This document shows positions 13,056 to 25,548 of a DNA stretch of 64,000 nucleotides, in pieces. The notes beneath the pieces are model-generated. The model did not search any database. It was not told where the DNA came from and saw nothing but the letters and a program-made list of their open reading frames with translations. Each line of letters opens with the position of its first letter. Position 1 is the first letter of the stretch. The stretch spans positions 61,206,736-61,270,735 of the forward strand of contig OX578137.1 in assembly GCA_951213105.1 (NCBI GenBank). Direction: 5' to 3'. The DNA comes from Amaurobius ferox (lineage: Eukaryota; Arthropoda; Arachnida; Araneae; Amaurobiidae). The position numbers and the translations under genes are program-made.

Positions 13056-14555
13056 TATTTCTCAAATGATTTTCTTAGCTAGGAAGCAAATCAGAAGTAA
13101 ACTCTAATTAGACCGCTACTGGCTGCAGGTTTAAGGTTTTAACCCATATAAAAAATTCTAAGTTAAATATTGCTTTTAAGCTAAACATCTCCTGAACTTC
13201 GATACTGATTTTAATGAATATTTCTGGTAATGAAACTGCATACAGTGAATACATGAATATAAGTATAATACTCCTATACTTACCTTCACTATATATCTAT
13301 TAAAAACATGTTTATCTCTGTGTGTGCTCCATAACCACTATAAATTCGAAAACGGCAGTTAATATTATTTCCATATTTTTCCATATTTTTACACTAACTT
13401 TTTAAGATTAATTAGATGCAAATCTAAGGCTAAAAATTTCCTAGAATTTGTTTTCCACTAAAACTTAACGCACACCAAATGATACTCCCAGCCATCCTAA
13501 ATAATAAAAGTGAATGTCAGTGAATCTCTCCGCCTGTTAGTAGCGTAGCAAAATATTCAAACGCGTACATCAAAGAAATTCGTATTTCTTTAAGTTAGGC
13601 CGTCTCATGCCAACTCTGGTTAATTTTTCTAACAATTAACTTAATTTAAAATTTAATAATATTTAAGCGAAATTTCTGACAATTTTTATCATTTTCCTTT
13701 AAAATAATCCCAAGGAAGACGAAGGTGTGTGTAATCTACAGTTATTTCAGACGATCGGGCACCACAGTTTTGTAGAGACTTCATTAATTAACTGGGGATT
13801 CAAAATTCAAAACTTTTTCGCTACAGAAAAGCTCAGATAAAATAAATCAGTAACACATCAGTGTCTTCACATCACTGAAAATATGATCTCAGTCTTTTGA
13901 TTGTCAGGCCCAACAAAATGTTCGGACTATGAAATGAAACAACTCTGATCATCTGGATTTTATATATTTTAAAATCCGATTTTTCCTTTTTCCTTTATTT
14001 ATTCCAAAAAATTGTTTTTTAAGAGTCTATATACCTAACATTGTCAGGTGAGATTTATATGCTTTTAATAGCATAATGAAAATTGATTCTTATTTATGCA
14101 TGTTAACAAAAATATTGAAGTTATTTAATTGCATGCATAAAAATTGTTATAGTAAAATAAATAAAAAATAAATATTTCTATAATCATATATGTAAGTAGA
14201 CAAAAACTTCACAATAATAGTGTAAAGCCTTGAGTTCCTTGTCACTTTCTGTAATATAATTGATAAATTTATAATCAATTTATATATATATATATATATT
14301 CTCTCTAATAATTGTAAAATATCCTTGTACTTTACATTTACATCGGAGCCCAGACAAGGATTACAGCGTCCTTGACTCCTGTAAAAAAATAAACAAAATC
14401 AAAATCTCGACGGTTATGCATAATTTCGAAAATGTCTGCAAGATTTAATTGTGAATAGCCTGAATATGCATTAATTGAGCATTTAGTTACACTCACTCAT
14501 AAATTTTACTACCAATTTAAGCATTCGGTGGTTTCGTAGGACATTGAAATATACC

Positions 14556-15218
14556 TGCCTTCCTCAACTCTTTCTGATTACTTAATTTTACGGAACGAAT
14601 GAGTATATTTATGTTGCGGGATTATCGATCTCTGTCACCAAAATGACTTAACTCAAACTTAAATTATTTGATCTTCAGACCTTTCGGTCCAAGGGAAATA
14701 ACACAGGACTGCACTGAATAAATCAAACTAAATTTATTGTGCACGTCACAGAAATAATAGCCGCTAGTTGTTTAAAGCAAATGGTGACATAGACAGTAAT
14801 TATTATTGCACCCACTCAGTATACATTACAAATATACAAGATACTACCACTAACTGACCTGGTGATACACTTAAATGGAGATGATTTTATGCTTACCACT
14901 GGCCATCTTTTATCTCGCCTCGTATTGCGGCCGAACCACGATTACAAGATCTTTTCTAGTCCTTTCTTGTATTTACTGAGTTTTCCTTCCACTCCCTTAT
15001 TCGAATCTTTGATCATTCCAACAACGCTCCACTTAAATAGCCACTAGTCAAGAAGCCTTCTTTCCTTCCCAGCACTCACTCAAGACACGCACGACCTACT
15101 GAACTATCCCGATCCGAAAAAGTAATCCTACTTTTCCGTAGGAACGCAAACAATGTTGATTGAGTCGGTGATTTGTCTACCAACCGAACCAGTTAGGATC
15201 GTTGGTTTAAGTAATCAT
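14556..15218. mobile_element. ~650 bp insertion in family E, class uncertain
   Basis: Compared with the copies at 26.9 and 39.4 kb, family E is interrupted here between '...gacattgaaata' and 'taaagtataatg'. Near the edges 'tgattacttaa' (14575) and 'ttaagtaatca' (15207) are 11 bp inverted repeats. No clear TSD is visible. The alternative is a solo LTR beginning 'tgttgcggg' at about 14613. The ORF at 14862-15047 has no recognisable motif. Confidence 0.45.
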
Positions 15219-16058
15219 AAAGTATAATGAAAACTGGGGGAAATTATAACAGTAAGTATGAATGAGCAGAGAGGGTATGTTTTTAAGCAGATGATTTCAC
15301 CCCAAATCACTATTTCCGCATGTTCTAAAATGACTAAGAAGAATTCCGATAGTGAAATAACTTTCTGTGAAGATTTCATATTGACACCAATTTTGCCATT
15401 CCAAGCCACAAATTTCATATTATAAAATTTATAGCCCGACAGTTCATGGGTAATTTTTTTTAGGGTGAAACGGGTCGCTCCACAAAGTATGAAATCGCGA
15501 AAAATTAAAAGTAAAATTTGAGTCGATAATGTCTTAGAATTCTATTTTATATAAAAAATGGTTTTGTTTAAAGGAAACTGGGAATATAATAGAATTTGAA
15601 TCCAGAAAGCTGCTCCAAATAAGGTTGCAGCAAGTAACTGACTTGAAACAAGTTATAATTCCGGAATATTTGATCCAGACATAAAAGTCCACTGTGTATA
15701 TTTAATTAAAATCATTGCTAATTTTGAGAAATTGATCGCTATTTTGAAAAAAAAAATTGAATGTGATATATAATGCATATATTATACTTGTGCAGATCTG
15801 TCCAGTTGTGTCTGATTCGCGAAACGCATTAGAACTCCGAAATAATTTTGTAATTCGTGAACCCAACACACTTTTGAATAAAACGTATTAAACAAATTTA
15901 ACTCAAATTTGCATAACAAATTTGAAAAATTTATTAAACAAATTTGAATTTCCTACAATAATGCCTTTATATTTAATGTACTCGTATTTTACATTGCCTA
16001 CAGTACATAATATGCTATGTTGGAAACGTATTGTGACGAAATCGAGTAAAGAAAATAA

Positions 16059-16059
<1 letters not shown>

Positions 16060-16108
<49 letters not shown>
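16060..16108. repeat. (TA)n at the centre of a large inverted repeat
   Basis: About 45 bp of alternating TA. The sequence to the left (family E 3' part) and to the right (its inverse) both run into it, so it is the hinge of a head-to-head arrangement. Confidence 0.9.
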
Positions 16109-16110
<2 letters not shown>

Positions 16111-17915
16111 ACTTGACACTGTTACAATACTTTTTCGCTGAATAGCATATTATGTAATGAAAAAATTCAGTAAATATTAACATATATTAGAACTTCATTC
16201 AGAAATTGTAAAAAAATTAAATAATTATATTTGTTTAAAACATTTTATTCAGAAGCTTGCTGGGTTCATTTTAGAGTTCGGATGTGTCTCACGGATTGGA
16301 CACAACTAAACAGTCCTGCAGAAGTACAAATATATACGTAATACATATATTCAGTATCTATCACATTTAAATAATTTTACAAAATAGCGGTCAATTGCTT
16401 TGAATTCACAGTGGCAAAACTTGTATGCATGCTTACGTCGCAGTGGTAAACATGTACAGTGGATTTTCATGCCGCCAATATTGTCTGCGGAGCGTATGTA
16501 GTTTGTTATACCTATTATCATTTACTCGCTGCAACATCATTCAATGTAGCTTTCTGGATTTAGACTCAAGTATTTTTTAAATCCATTTATTAAACGAAAC
16601 CTTTTTTGTATAAAATTTATTTTTGAAATATTACCGAAATATATTTCAGTTGTAATTGTTCGCATGTTCATACTTTATGGGGAGATTGATCCATTTTATC
16701 AAATTTATCCGTTTTGGGCTTAAATTAGTCAAAAAAGAAAAAACAAAACTGCAGTCGAAAAAGAAATTGGTAATAAAATTGCTCAGGCTATAAATAAAAT
16801 AATATGAAATTTAAGTTTACGAATGGCAGAATTAGTGCCTATATGAAATCTACGCGTAAAAGTTATTTCACTTTACAAATTTCTCTTGGTCATTTTAGCA
16901 GTTGCAAAAATAGTGAGTTGAAATGAAACTAACAGCTTAAAATTATATCATCTCCCCTCTTTCACATTTATTGTAAATTAACGTTATTTCAATGCCCTAA
17001 GAAAACGCCGAATGCTAAATATAGGAGTGAAGAAATGTGGGCGTAGCTGTATGCATAATTAATACAAGTTCAGGCTATTCACAACTAAATTCTGTATATA
17101 TTTTTTAAATAATGCTAATATACTAAAACAGAACATAATTGTCAGGATTTTCAGTTTATTTAATTCTTATACAGGTTCCTTGCCTGGGCTCCTATGCAAA
17201 AGAAAAGTACAAGGCTACTTTTACAATTATTAGAGATGATACAGTATACAATTTTTTTTTAAATTACAAAAAATTACAAATAATTACAAAAAGTGATAAG
17301 GAACTCAAAAAGGCTTTTCTCCTATTGTGCTTCTCTTTTTCTGCGTACATATGATTATAGAAAAATTTCATTTTTATTTATTTTACTATAACAATTTTTA
17401 TGCATACAGCAGAAAATTAAATATTTTCAATATTTTTGTTAACATATATAAATCAGAATAAATTTTAATTATGTTATCCGCACAATGTTAGGTACATAAA
17501 CAGCATTAAAAAACAAAACAAATTATTTTGAATAAACAAGGAAATAAGGGAAAATCGGATTTTAAAATATGGAAAATACAGATATTATGAAGTCAGGGTT
17601 GTTTTATTTTATAGTCCGAAAATTTTCTTGGGCCAGAAAATTAAAAGACTGAGACCATATTGTGTTACTGCTTTATTTTTTGCGAAAAGTTTGCGAAAGA
17701 GTTTTGAATTTTGAATCCCCAATGAATTAATTAATGCTAAGCATAGTATCTACAAAGCTTTCGTACCGATCCCCTGGGTTACTTATGGAACACACACACC
17801 TTCATTTTCCTTAGGATTAAAGAAAAATGTTAAACTTTTTCTCAAATTTCGGTTATACATTGGTAAATTTAAACTAATTCAAATGTTAAAAAAATTGCCT
17901 CAAGGTGGCTATTGG
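16109..17915 (-). repeat. family E, inverted partial copy
   Basis: The reverse complement of this stretch aligns with the distal part of copy 1. Matches include the block 'ggcggcatgaaaatccactg' (inverse at about 16460, also 41731), the block around 'cattcggcgttttcttaggg' (inverse near 17000) and the block near 'cctaacattgt' (inverse near 17485). The match stops near 17915, where a Tc1 fragment begins. Unlike copy 1, this arm lacks the insertion corresponding to 14556-15218. Confidence 0.75.
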
Positions 17916-17924
17916 AATCTGGGT

Positions 17925-18657
17925 GGCTTGACAACATGGGACGAACAATCGGTTGCATAATATAGTCGACCAAACAAACGAGCCGCCAGATAGGCTTGCA
18001 GCACAACTAGAAGAGTTGGCTCCACAGCGCTGACCGCAAGGCTCGCCAGAAAAGGCCGAACAGCTAGGAGGAGATAGGTTGTCCCACGAAATGGCTCCTT
18101 AGACAGTCTCACAACAGTCACTGGCCAGTTCTTCTCCACGCGCGTATGGGACGGTCATCAGCACTTAAAGAGAAGCGAGAGAGTCATCGCTAAAGGCAAC
18201 ATACCTCCAATCGGATACTGTGCAGGCTAACCGAACTCGGCACCAATCCAGACGGCTCTGCCTATGTTGAGATGTCAGTGGTACACGCCTTAATGGACGT
18301 AGAGACCTAATTCCATCACCTTATTCCAGTTATCTCTGAATAGTATCAATTGATATGGGATGCATGGAGGATGGCATATGCTTTCGAATGGCTGATTATT
18401 AGTGTTGACGTGACTTCTCTCCTAACTCCAAGATCCTCTCGAACTCTTGTCTATCTGGGGGCGTCCTACGATGGTTACATGTGCCTTCTCTGATCCACTG
18501 TTGCCAACACCGAGCAACTACATATTTCTCCGACCAAGATAGTGACTGAAACATCTGTTGGACCAACTAGCTTCTCCTAAGCCTGTCATGCGACCTCTCT
18601 CTAAATCGAACAATTGTTCGTAGCGCCGTCGAGTACGTCTCAAAGGCACCTCTGTAC
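17925..18657 (-). pseudogene. Tc1-like transposase relic
   Basis: Read on the minus strand from about 18650, it opens with a Tc1 N-terminus (PLRRTRRRYEQL, then DLERGRMTGLGEAS). It continues through the region matching 'rryvafsDDS' and ends near a block typical of the segment before the second catalytic Asp. Stops and frame changes are frequent, and the start codon position reads GTG where the 43.6 kb relative has ATG. The 76 aa frame at 17909-18139 is one surviving piece. It would have encoded a DDE transposase inserting at TA. It is dead, and its downstream neighbour is inverted family E. Confidence 0.7.
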
Positions 18658-19128
18658 ACTATATATATATATGGTAATTCCGGGTTACATGACCATATTA
18701 ATTCGATGATAAGTCGTTGCCATTTCTTTAGTGACCGGTAGGTAACAGCGCTAACCACACAGTCATGAGGATGTTCCAGGAGAAGGTTGGTGTCGGCGAG
18801 AGCTACAAAAACAGCAGCATTGTCAGCATATAACAATGTTTTTACATTGCCATCGCTTCAAAATGTTTCCTCGTCCAGTAAACTGCCTTGTAATTACGGT
18901 TTATTTCCAGCTATAACCTTGCCAATGAGCTGGAACGAGGAACTATCCCGTTTGAACTATCCCGATAGAAGGGCCTTATTTTTCAGGGTGAGTTGACAAG
19001 TCTACCTGATAGTTTGCTGCGGCATGTGTGTTAAGCAGCTTCTTGCAACAGATATTCCGTGTGAATCAATTAAATTCCGTAGAATCAATTAATCATTTCC
19101 GTAGAATCAATTAAATTAATTATCTCCC
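18658..19128. other. stretch between two Tc1 relics, unassigned
   Basis: A short (TA)n lies at about 18660-18671. Overlapping frames exist on both strands (18567-18836 minus, 18787-18996 plus). The plus frame ends in 'ttatttttcagggtgagt', which looks like both a splice acceptor and a donor, but no family is recognisable. At about 19070-19120 'ccgtagaatcaattaa' is repeated in tandem. Confidence 0.4.
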
Positions 19129-19757
19129 TCTACAAAATATTCTACCACAAATGTTACAACTGGTCAGCTAATTTAGTGATATTCTGAAAAGGCTGCAGTT
19201 GCCATTCCAGCATGTCCCAGACGTAATCGGCTGGTGATAGGTCTGAAGACCTGGATGACCCTGGAAAAGTATTAAATCCGCTAAGACATTATTGAGAAGT
19301 TGTGCAATATGTTATAGGACGTTGTCTTGTTAGTAAATGAACCTGTGCAGCTTGCCAGCGTAGGCAGAACAATAGGCTGCAAAATATTATCGGCGTACAA
19401 GCAAGCCGTAAGATTAGCAGCTTGCAGCATAATTAGAGAACATCGATTGTTTCACGACATGACTCCCCAGACTGTCGCACCATATGTGATGGCCATCTGT
19501 TTCTCGACAGCAAGTGCGGGATCGGAACGATAACCAATCCTCCTCCACATGCGTTTGCGGTGGTAGTTATTAAGGTGAGGGAAGCTGAAGTCGTCGCTGA
19601 AGACAACATACCTCCAATCGAACACTGTCCAGACAGACCGAGCTCTGCAACAATCCAGACGGCTTTGCCTATATTGAGGGTTTAGTTGTAGGCGCTTTAG
19701 TGGACGCCAACATTTAATCCTACCTTCTATTAGTCGTTTCTGATTAGTGTCCCTTGA
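19129..19757 (-). pseudogene. Tc1-like transposase relic, N-terminus missing
   Basis: The minus-strand 124 aa frame (19452-19826) carries PLKRLQLNPQYRQSRLDCC, then VFDWRYVVFSDDFSF, matching the Tc1 stretch around the first catalytic Asp, and VWGVMS. Further on, frameshifted blocks resemble the catalytic region (near 19330) and the C-terminus (near 19150). The N-terminal helix-turn-helix part is absent because the relic is cut at 19757, where family E copy 2 begins. It is not functional. Confidence 0.7.
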
Positions 19758-20688
19758 TACTATTAGATTTTTACAGTGCGATGAAACCTTAGTTTGAAAA
19801 AAATAGATGAGGTTTTTCATTTTCATACAATTTTATATAATGTTGCATTTTATACTATATGTTCACTCATATTATGTTTCCATTTATATTTGTTTAATTT
19901 AAAGGCGTAAAATATCTTACAACATACTGCTATTAACGTTTCAATTTAACCTTCTTCAAAATACTAAGCTGAATAAGCTCCAACACCCAACTTAGCAACA
20001 TATCCAATTCTTCCAGCTTCTTTATTTTCCTTTCAGTGCCATGATTTGTAGAAATCGATCTTGATTTTATTTATGGATAGCCCTGCCTCCGACGGAAGCT
20101 TTTACCTTAAGAACGCTTTGCTGTAATTTAATTGGCCAACCTGTCTCTCGCACATGATTTTTCGAAAGACTTTTCTTCTATTTCGTTTCTCCTGATTTAT
20201 TGAAAGACAAGTGTTTGAGCTATATTTCTTCAGGTAAAGAAAATAATCTGAACTGATCCTCTGTTTAGGATTTTTTGTTGATATTTTGTTTAATACTGAT
20301 TGCATGATGTATTGCTTATTTGTTATTAAAAATGGAATATGTTGAAATGGGAAGTGAAGTGATGTGAAAATTTTTATAGAAGCCGTTCATTTGACAGCTT
20401 CTATATCCGAATACACCGACGGATGGAGGAATATAAATAGGCATTTAACTAAATAATAAGTAAAAATTGAGTGAAAATCTGATATGAGAAACACCCAATT
20501 TAATGTCTCTACTGCAGTTTTTATGCATAGGAATATTTATTTATTTTATCAATTTATTTAATGTTAAGCGAAAAATCTGACTGGCTGAATGCGGCCGGTT
20601 TTAGAAATCTCTTGAATATCTGCAGTGCACATTTATCTTTTATTGTCTCCTTATTTCTATAAATGTTTCAATAATCTTTTCAAGCTGG
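19757..20688 (+). repeat. family E, copy 2 (partial)
   Basis: It begins inside the family at 'tattagatttttacagtgc' and runs through 'gccctgcctccgac' to about 20688, where copy 3 starts over with 'ctggaatagccgatac'. It corresponds to about 11850-12740 of copy 1. The minus 67 aa ORF (20102-20305) is the counterpart of the one in copy 1. Confidence 0.8.
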
Positions 20689-22735
20689 AATAGCCGATAC
20701 ATACAATGGCAGAAAAAACTTCACAATTCTTGCAATCTACTATGAAGATTGAATATTTTTGTCCTTCCACGTAGTTGGCATTAAATTTACATAAAAAAAT
20801 TATGTTTTAACTCCAGCTACACAAAGCTGTAAAGGCCAAGCTCACAACCATGAAACTCACCTGTAAGAAACGAGCACTTATTGGGACCCTTGTCTACAGC
20901 GAACAACTTATGTGTCTGCTAATCATAATCGATTTGTAGTTTACAGAAAACATTATATATTTACTGTATTAGACTTTTACAGTGCGCTGAAGCCTTAATT
21001 TCAAATAGATGTTGTTTTTCATTTTCATACAATTTTATGTAATGTTGCATTTTATATATGTTCATTCATATTATTTTTCCCTTTATATTTATTTAATTTA
21101 TATTTATTTAATTTTTTCTTACAACATATTGCTATTAACGTTTCCATTTAACCTTCTTCAAAATACTAAACTGAATAAGCTCCAATACCCAACTTAACAA
21201 CATATCCAATGCTTCCAGCTTCTTTATTTTTCTTTCAGTGCCGTGATTTGTAGAAATTGATCTTGATTTTATTTATGGATAGCCCTGCCTCCGACGTAAA
21301 CTTTTACGCTAAGAACGATTTGCAGTAATTTAATTGGCAAATACGTCTCTCGCACATGATTCTTCAGAAGACGTTTATTTATTTTTTTTTTTCGTTTCTC
21401 CGCATTTATTTAAAGACAAGTGCTTGAGTTGTATTTTTTCAGGCAAATAAAATAATTTAAACAGAACCTCTGTTTAGGATTTTTTGTTATATTTTGTTTA
21501 ATATTGATTGCACGGTTTATTTCTTTATCTGCTATTAAATATAGAACTACATGTAAAGTGTGAATTAGAAAATGAAATATTGTGACATTTTCGTAGAGCA
21601 AGCCGTTCATTACATATAGAGTTCAAAACCGAATACACAAACGAAAGAAGAAATATAATTAGGCATTTAAGTAAATAATAAGTAATAATTGGCTTATAAT
21701 CTGATATGAGAAACACACAATTTAATGCCTCAATTGTAGTTTTATGCACAGGAATCTATATATTTTGTCTATTTAATGTTAAACGAAGAATCTAACTAGT
21801 TGGATGTGGACGGTTTTAGAAATCTCCTCAATATCTATAGTGAACATTTTTTTTATCTCCTTATTTCTGTAAATGTTTCAATCATATTTTTTAAAATTTT
21901 ATACATGGCCAACTTTACTACCATATGCAAATACTCCCGAAATAATATGATTCTGTTCAATAAATTTGGTATTAGCCGATGTTAATTTAAATTATTTCTC
22001 AGGTGATTTTCTTCTCTGGGACGCACATCAGAAGGAAACGCTAAATAGGCCGTTACCATATGCAGGTTTTCAAGCAGGAAAAATTCAAACAGACTCTTCT
22101 AAATAAAATATTTCCTGAACTTCGCTACCGATTTTGATTAAATTTTTTGCTGGTAATGAAACTGCATACAGTGAATATTTCATTATAAATATAATACTCC
22201 TACACTCACACCATGCTTATCTCTGTGTATACCTCATAACCACTATTAATTTGAAAACGGCGGTACATTTTTTTACATGTTTTTACATTGATTATTTCAA
22301 GATTAATTAGAAGCAAATTTAAAGCTAAACTTTTCATAGATTTTGTTTCGTATTAAGAAATAACGCACGTCAAATGATAATTTCAGCCATCTTAAATAAT
22401 AAAAGTTAATGTCAGTGAATCCATAAGTCCGTGGATAGCGTTGGGAAAAACTCAATCTAGTACATCCACGAAATTCGGTTTAGTGACCTAATGCATGTTT
22501 TAGGCTGCCTCATGCCACCTCACACAATTTTTCTAACATCTCACTTAGTTTAAAATTTAATGTTTAAGCGAAATTTGGTACAATTTTTACCATTTTTCTT
22601 TAAGATAACCCCAAGGAAGTCGAAGCTGTGTGTGATCTGCAGTTATCGCAGACGATAGGGCACAATAGACTCCTAGAAACTCCTACTTAGTATTAATTAA
22701 TTGGAGATTCAAAATTCAAAACTTTTTCGCTGCAG

Positions 22736-22971
22736 AAAGCTCATATAGAACAAGATCAATCATACATAAAGTCTTGATTATGAAACACTTTCGAACTGCA
22801 ATGCAATTTTATTTAAACATCTCTAACATGCGATACATTTAGCGGTGATATTTTTTTAAATTATTACAGTACTAGAATAATTTATTTTATTTAAAACTTA
22901 AAATCATGAACGTAAAAGTACTTTCTAACACAAGCAGATAAATGATCAACTTCCCACTTGATACCGTAGAG
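22736..22971. repeat. dispersed repeat shared with 60.4 kb
   Basis: The segment with 'gatcaatcatacataaag', 'cttgattatgaaaca' and 'tgcaattttatt' matches 60418-60590 with moderate divergence. It is non-coding. Confidence 0.6.
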
Positions 22972-23586
22972 CAGGGGTCTCCAAACTACAGCCCGCGGGC
23001 CAACACCGGCCCGCGAGCACCACCAATCCGGCCCGCGGTAGCGTGCCGGACATGCCTGGTATCCGACTCGTCATAGTTTATTTTGATTACATTGTGAAAT
23101 TTATAATGCATGTTTTTATTTACCGACCAATTAAAAAACACAATAACTGACATACATAATTAAATTGAACATTTTAACTGTAATTAATGGTTTCTCATGT
23201 TTCGCTATTGAATTAGCCACGCGGAAACTAGCACGAGTTGCTGCTTCTTGTTCAGCATTTACTTTCTTAAACAACAATTGCTGAGATTTCAACCCGCTTT
23301 TCAAATATTCATATTTTTCTAACCGTAAGCTTCCTGTAAATTTGGAGTAATTCTGAGAATGTTTAGTCTCATAATGACGTTTTATATTGTATTATTAGGG
23401 GACTGATATTGTTTCATTGCAAATTATACACATTGCCTTATTACTTGACTAAATCAGGAAAAATTGATATCGCCATTGCTGTTTAAATGTTCTGCACTCT
23501 TGGCCCTTGGGCTCTTGCACTCTGGCCCTTGGGACTTAGTGGAGGAGTCAGTGTGGCCCTTATGCTAAAAAGTTTGGAGACCCCTG
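22972..23586 (-). mobile_element. hAT deletion derivative with 8 bp TSD
   Basis: The termini 'caggggtctccaaact' and 'agtttggagacccctg' are perfect inverted repeats. A perfect 8 bp direct repeat, ccgtagag (22964-22971 and 23587-23594), flanks them, the hallmark of hAT. The ends are GC-rich (gcccgcgggcc) against an AT-rich interior. The 615 bp element keeps only the 5' end of the transposase gene. Confidence 0.95.
23200..23440 (-). pseudogene. BED zinc-finger remnant of hAT transposase
   Basis: The minus-strand translation shows KAMCIICNET, then after two stops YNIKRHYETKHSQ, giving the CxxC...HxxxxH spacing of a BED finger. A segment rich in SLRLEKYEYLKSGLKSQQ follows. This layout matches the N-terminus of ZBED5/GTF2IRD2-type hAT transposases, where the BED finger binds the transposon ends. 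The catalytic RNase-H-like domain and dimerisation region are missing. Two adjacent stops sit between the Cys and His pairs, so no functional finger is encoded. Confidence 0.75.
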
Positions 23587-23594
23587 CCGTAGAG

Positions 23595-25242
23595 CAATGA
23601 GTCTTGGAAAAGATGTTCACAGCATGTGAAATTCGTTAATTTGTTCGGAAGAGTATTGGAAGCATAAAAATTAAGTAATTTGAAGAATGTAGTTGAGGAA
23701 TATAGATTTGAAGAAAATAAGTGAGTCTAATTCTTGAATTGTTGAAACGCTGAAACATTTAAAATGTTTTTTAAATGTTTGCAACCAGTATTCGTAAATA
23801 AATTGTAAAACTATATTTAGTGATGAAAACTATTTAAATAGAAACTTATAGAAAGTAAGCACGTGTTGACAAAAATATTTAAAAATAATATTAATATTAA
23901 ACTTACCTAAATTTTAAATTCTCATAGTATACGTTTACAATTACTTGTGCAAAATAAAGCTTACAATTATGCTTAGAAATATTAAGCATCTTGAAATATT
24001 ATTTTAGAATTAATTTTGCTCCTACACATGCAAAATAGTATAAATAAGATTAATTAAATATGATTTTGGTAAAATGTAAACCCAGGCAGTCAAAGTCATC
24101 TGTGAGGTTAGGTTTTATGAATAGGGAACTTTTACGCATAATATGTACGTTTGAGTTCTCTACGGAGAATAGTGAAAAATTGTATATTTACAAGAAAATT
24201 TTACATGCAGTAATGTTACAAACAGAAAACATTCCTTCAGTGAAAGCTTACCCATAGGTGAAAAACACCGTACTGGCAACTTTTCCTACAACATGAATCT
24301 AGGGTTGCACTTTCATGATTTTCGGTTCCGAGTGGCCAGATTTGGCGATTTATCGCAATTTGGCGACTTTTGTCCACATTTCAAATATTCGAGAACCCTC
24401 TCGATAAAACGGATATTCTACGAGATACGAACCCCTTCTGGAATTTCTACAGAGAGTATATAAAAGGATGCATCACTCAGTTGTAGAGATATTGGCGTAA
24501 TACGAGCTGCAATGAATTGGAATATATATCTATGTTTTGAGAATAGTACTGGCTGTTTCTGGCTGTTTTGTGAAATTAGCAGAGCATAATTGCCGTTTTA
24601 CTGTACTTGACAGTTGTTTAGTGATATCGTGAGATAGTTACCGAGTTGCTGTATATTGTTCCTGTTTGCGCTTTTCTTGAAAACAAACATGTTAGTTATC
24701 CAGAAATTTGAACTCATTCTTGGATCTCGAGAGTATATTCATGGTTCCAGAGGATATGTCGTAGCAGTAATATATTTTCTCCTCAATACTGGAATAAATT
24801 TACCATGTATGACTTTTAGTCTGGAAATATTAAATGAATCATCTATTGATAACGCAATGATTGCTTTTACATTTTAAATCCATTAAACTTCTGATTAAAA
24901 AGAAGATTAATCCAAATTGTGTAATAATTATTTTCGTGTTTAGTTATGCATATGATTACTTAAATTAAAAAAAATTTCGACGATTTAACTACTTATTCAC
25001 TTTGTAATACAAGCCTTAATACATGTGATAACAACAATGCGTATAGACAGGATCTTGGAAAGGGAGGGGGGTCAATGAACGAACGTAGGGTTATAGTACT
25101 GCATTTCATTTTCCAATGTGAATTACGTGGGAAAGGTATGTAACTGTTCAGCTAGTGGATGTGTATTATGACTTTCAAAACAGCACCATAGACGTCAATG
25201 CTACCCAAATAATTTATAAATAAAATAAATGATACATATAAT
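23595..25242. other. no gene recognised; one promoter-like site
   Basis: AT-rich with short frames (65 aa at 24060, 73 aa at 24656) lacking motifs. At 24340-24380 the phrase 'ttggcgatttatcgcaattt' recalls the gcgac-rich stretch of the 3.4 kb tandem unit. Confidence 0.4.
24456..24482 (+). promoter_or_regulatory. possible TATA + initiator
   Basis: 'gtatataaaag' is followed about 20 bp later by 'tcagtt', the arthropod initiator consensus. The spacing is shorter than usual (about 30 bp). No clear gene follows. It may be the promoter of a decayed LTR. Confidence 0.3.
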
Positions 25243-25250
25243 ATAAATAG

Positions 25251-25548
25251 TATGAGAGCCGGGATAGCAGAGTAGATAAAATGAGAGGATAGTTCATGGT
25301 AAATCTGAGTTTGATTCTCGATGACACCCAAAACTATCTCCGTGTCTATGAAGAGTATGGGCACATTAAATATAGTCGTTAAAGTCCGAAAGTTCATCAG
25401 AAAGGTGATGAATTAGGGAAGGGTGTTCCCAATTCAGACCGAAATAAATCGGATTGGATTTCGATCTAAATTGGGCGGCACTTATTAGCTACCCCAACAG
25501 TTAACTTACACCTTCGTATAAATTGGGTGGTCTGGTTAAGAAAAAATA
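25251..25548 (+). mobile_element. tRNA-derived SINE (family A), diverged
   Basis: It holds the head 'gggatagcagagtag', the B box 'gagtttgattctcga', the body word 'ctccgtgtctatgaag' and the tail 'attgggcggcact...ttacaccttcgta'. A short direct repeat 'ataaatagt' occurs on both sides (about 25242 and 25548). Older than the 28 kb copies, judging by substitutions. Confidence 0.75.

Larger units (their letters stand above)
11460..16064 (+). repeat. family E, copy 1 (interrupted)
   Basis: This is the longest readable copy of an unnamed dispersed repeat. Landmarks in order are 'gcatggaatagccgataac' (11553), 'aaggccaagctataatcatg' (11712), 'gccctgcctccgacgtaag' (12157), 'cctaaataataaaagtgaat' (13497), 'ttgattgtcaggccc' (13897) and the inverse-matched 3' part (15220-16064), which ends in (TA)n. 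With insertions at 12892-13055 and about 14556-15218 removed, it is about 3.7 kb. It encodes no long frame. The 67 aa minus ORF at 12180-12383 is conserved in copy 2, but only as far as the DNA is. Orientation is arbitrary. Confidence 0.75.

Noticed and set aside
17139..17354. 71 aa ORF beginning MSGFSVYLILIQ as a small membrane or secreted protein
   Set aside because: It lies in the inverted family E arm. The corresponding stretch of the other copies is not open.
18567..18836. LLYADNAAVF read as an RT YADD box
   Set aside because: The flanking sequence shows no other RT motif, and the third position is Asn. Chance resemblance is likely.
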